Assembly (NCBI GenBank): GCA_036704125.1
Contig: DATNQI010000079.1
Span: 1 to 51,194, forward strand
Direction of reading: 5' to 3'
Length of the DNA stretch: 51,194 nucleotides
From: Pantanalinema sp.
GTDB lineage: Bacteria > Cyanobacteriota > Sericytochromatia > S15B-MN24 > UBA4093
Part shown: in pieces, positions 50,679 to 51,194 of the stretch
How the letters are laid out: each line of letters starts with the position of its first letter
How positions within the stretch are numbered: position 1 is the stretch's first letter
Position numbers and translations under genes: made by a program
The notes under the pieces: generated by a model
Databases searched by the model: none
Seen by the model: only the letters and a program-made list of their open reading frames with translations
Told to the model about the DNA's origin: nothing

Positions 50679-51194
50679 CGCGCTGGGACTGGGCACCCTG
50701 ATCCTCGCGGGGTGCGACCTCCTCAGCGGGGTCCCCGCGGGAACGATCGTGGGCGAGGTGCGCTTCGACGGCCGCCCCGCCCCGGGCGTCACCGTCACCC
50801 TCCAGTCGGGTAACGGCACCGTCTGGACGGACGTGACCGCGAACGGCACCGCCGTCAGCGACGCGAGCGGCCAGTACCGCTTCGAGAACCTCAAGGGCGG
50901 CGAGTACCGGGTCCGCTTCGACGTGAAGCCGAGCCTCGTGACGGTGGGAGGCACCACCATCGGCCCCAAAGAGGTCGGCACCTGGGCCAGCAACGGCGTC
51001 CGGCTCGGCATGGCCGGCGCGCGCCTGGCGGCCTTCGACGTCTCGTACAACGGCCTCATCTATCCCGAGTCCGGCAAGTCCAACACCTACTCCGCGGCCA
51101 TGCCCCTGCCGTTCCACTGGTCCACCCACCGCAACGGCGCGAGCTACCGGGTCAAGATCTACGACGTGAGCGGCGGCGTCACGGGCACCAAGCC
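50650..51194 (+). CDS. Lipoprotein with carboxypeptidase-regulatory-like domain (3' end outside window)
   Basis: An open frame from ATG 50650 to the window edge, 181 codons without a stop. It begins MRSRPRRISS with lipobox LILAGC (C22). A beta-sandwich of the carboxypeptidase regulatory or SdrD B type follows: GTIVGEVRFDGRPAPGVTVT, SDASGQYRFENLKGGEYRVR. This type is common in secreted, surface-exposed proteins. The start lies 29 bases inside the end of the porin gene, so the two are probably translationally coupled and may work at the same surface. The C-terminal part is cut off. Confidence 0.78.
   Translation, partial: MRSRPRRISSALGLGTLILAGCDLLSGVPAGTIVGEVRFDGRPAPGVTVTLQSGNGTVWTDVTANGTAVSDASGQYRFENLKGGEYRVRFDVKPSLVTVGGTTIGPKEVGTWASNGVRLGMAGARLAAFDVSYNGLIYPESGKSNTYSAAMPLPFHWSTHRNGASYRVKIYDVSGGVTGTK

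Overview
The window is very GC-rich and gene-dense, from a flagellated diderm bacterium. FlgH and FlgI (L and P rings), a C-terminal-Phe outer-membrane protein, many lipoboxes and an SLH-domain porin (signal peptide, one SLH domain, coiled coil, beta-barrel) show an outer membrane. The SLH-porin, an RlpA protein with cyanobacterial-style N-terminal modules, PEP carboxylase and HemL (C5 haem route) suggest a non-photosynthetic relative of Cyanobacteria (Sericytochromatia/Melainabacteria type). This placement is inference; no photosynthesis gene is present.

Layout. 1-12.0 kb is one plus-strand flagellar cluster: a FliK-like and a FlhB-C-like protein, flgF, flgG, flgA, flgH, flgI, flgJ, the sigma factor fliA, then flgB, flgC, fliE, fliF and flhA. 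FliF carries a fused FliG-middle-like domain. 12.1-13.6 kb has a small unknown gene and a LysM/GH19 wall hydrolase. 13.7-16.7 kb is an htrA-dinG operon, divergent from the SRP RNA gene, which is followed by a J-domain chaperone and a Crp/Fnr regulator. 18.6-21.7 kb encodes envelope proteins (FN3 lipoprotein, RlpA, small lipoprotein). 21.7-23.0 kb is a scarred patch: a cupin lipoprotein and an IS256-type transposase remnant between two degenerate tRNA-like direct repeats.

23.0-27.3 kb is a minus-strand operon mixing a soluble histidine kinase, trpC, trpF, an HD-GYP phosphodiesterase and prmA. 27.5-31.9 kb is a CUT1 sugar ABC importer without its ATPase, then radA. 32.3-35.7 kb has ppc and a lipoprotein cytochrome c. 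35.8-38.6 kb has tRNA-fMet, a roughly 780-residue leucine-rich-variant repeat protein and tRNA-Asp. 38.7-44.2 kb is envelope and accessory material: L,D-transpeptidase, outer-membrane protein, lipoprotein, pilin-like protein, phospholipase D-like enzyme and a Gly/Ala-rich membrane protein. 44.3-48.6 kb is a minus-strand operon: CBS-DUF1385 membrane protein, rseP, hemL and an M23 lipoprotein. The window ends with the SLH-porin and a truncated lipoprotein gene overlapping it.

The strongest unusual signals are the FliF-FliG(middle) fusion, the FliK-like/FlhB-C-like pair heading the flagellar cluster, FlgH without a lipobox, 11-bp-periodic TTAACC repeats before two small genes, the pair of tRNA-Asn-like repeats around an IS remnant, and a DinG-type helicase missing one of its expected Fe-S cysteines.
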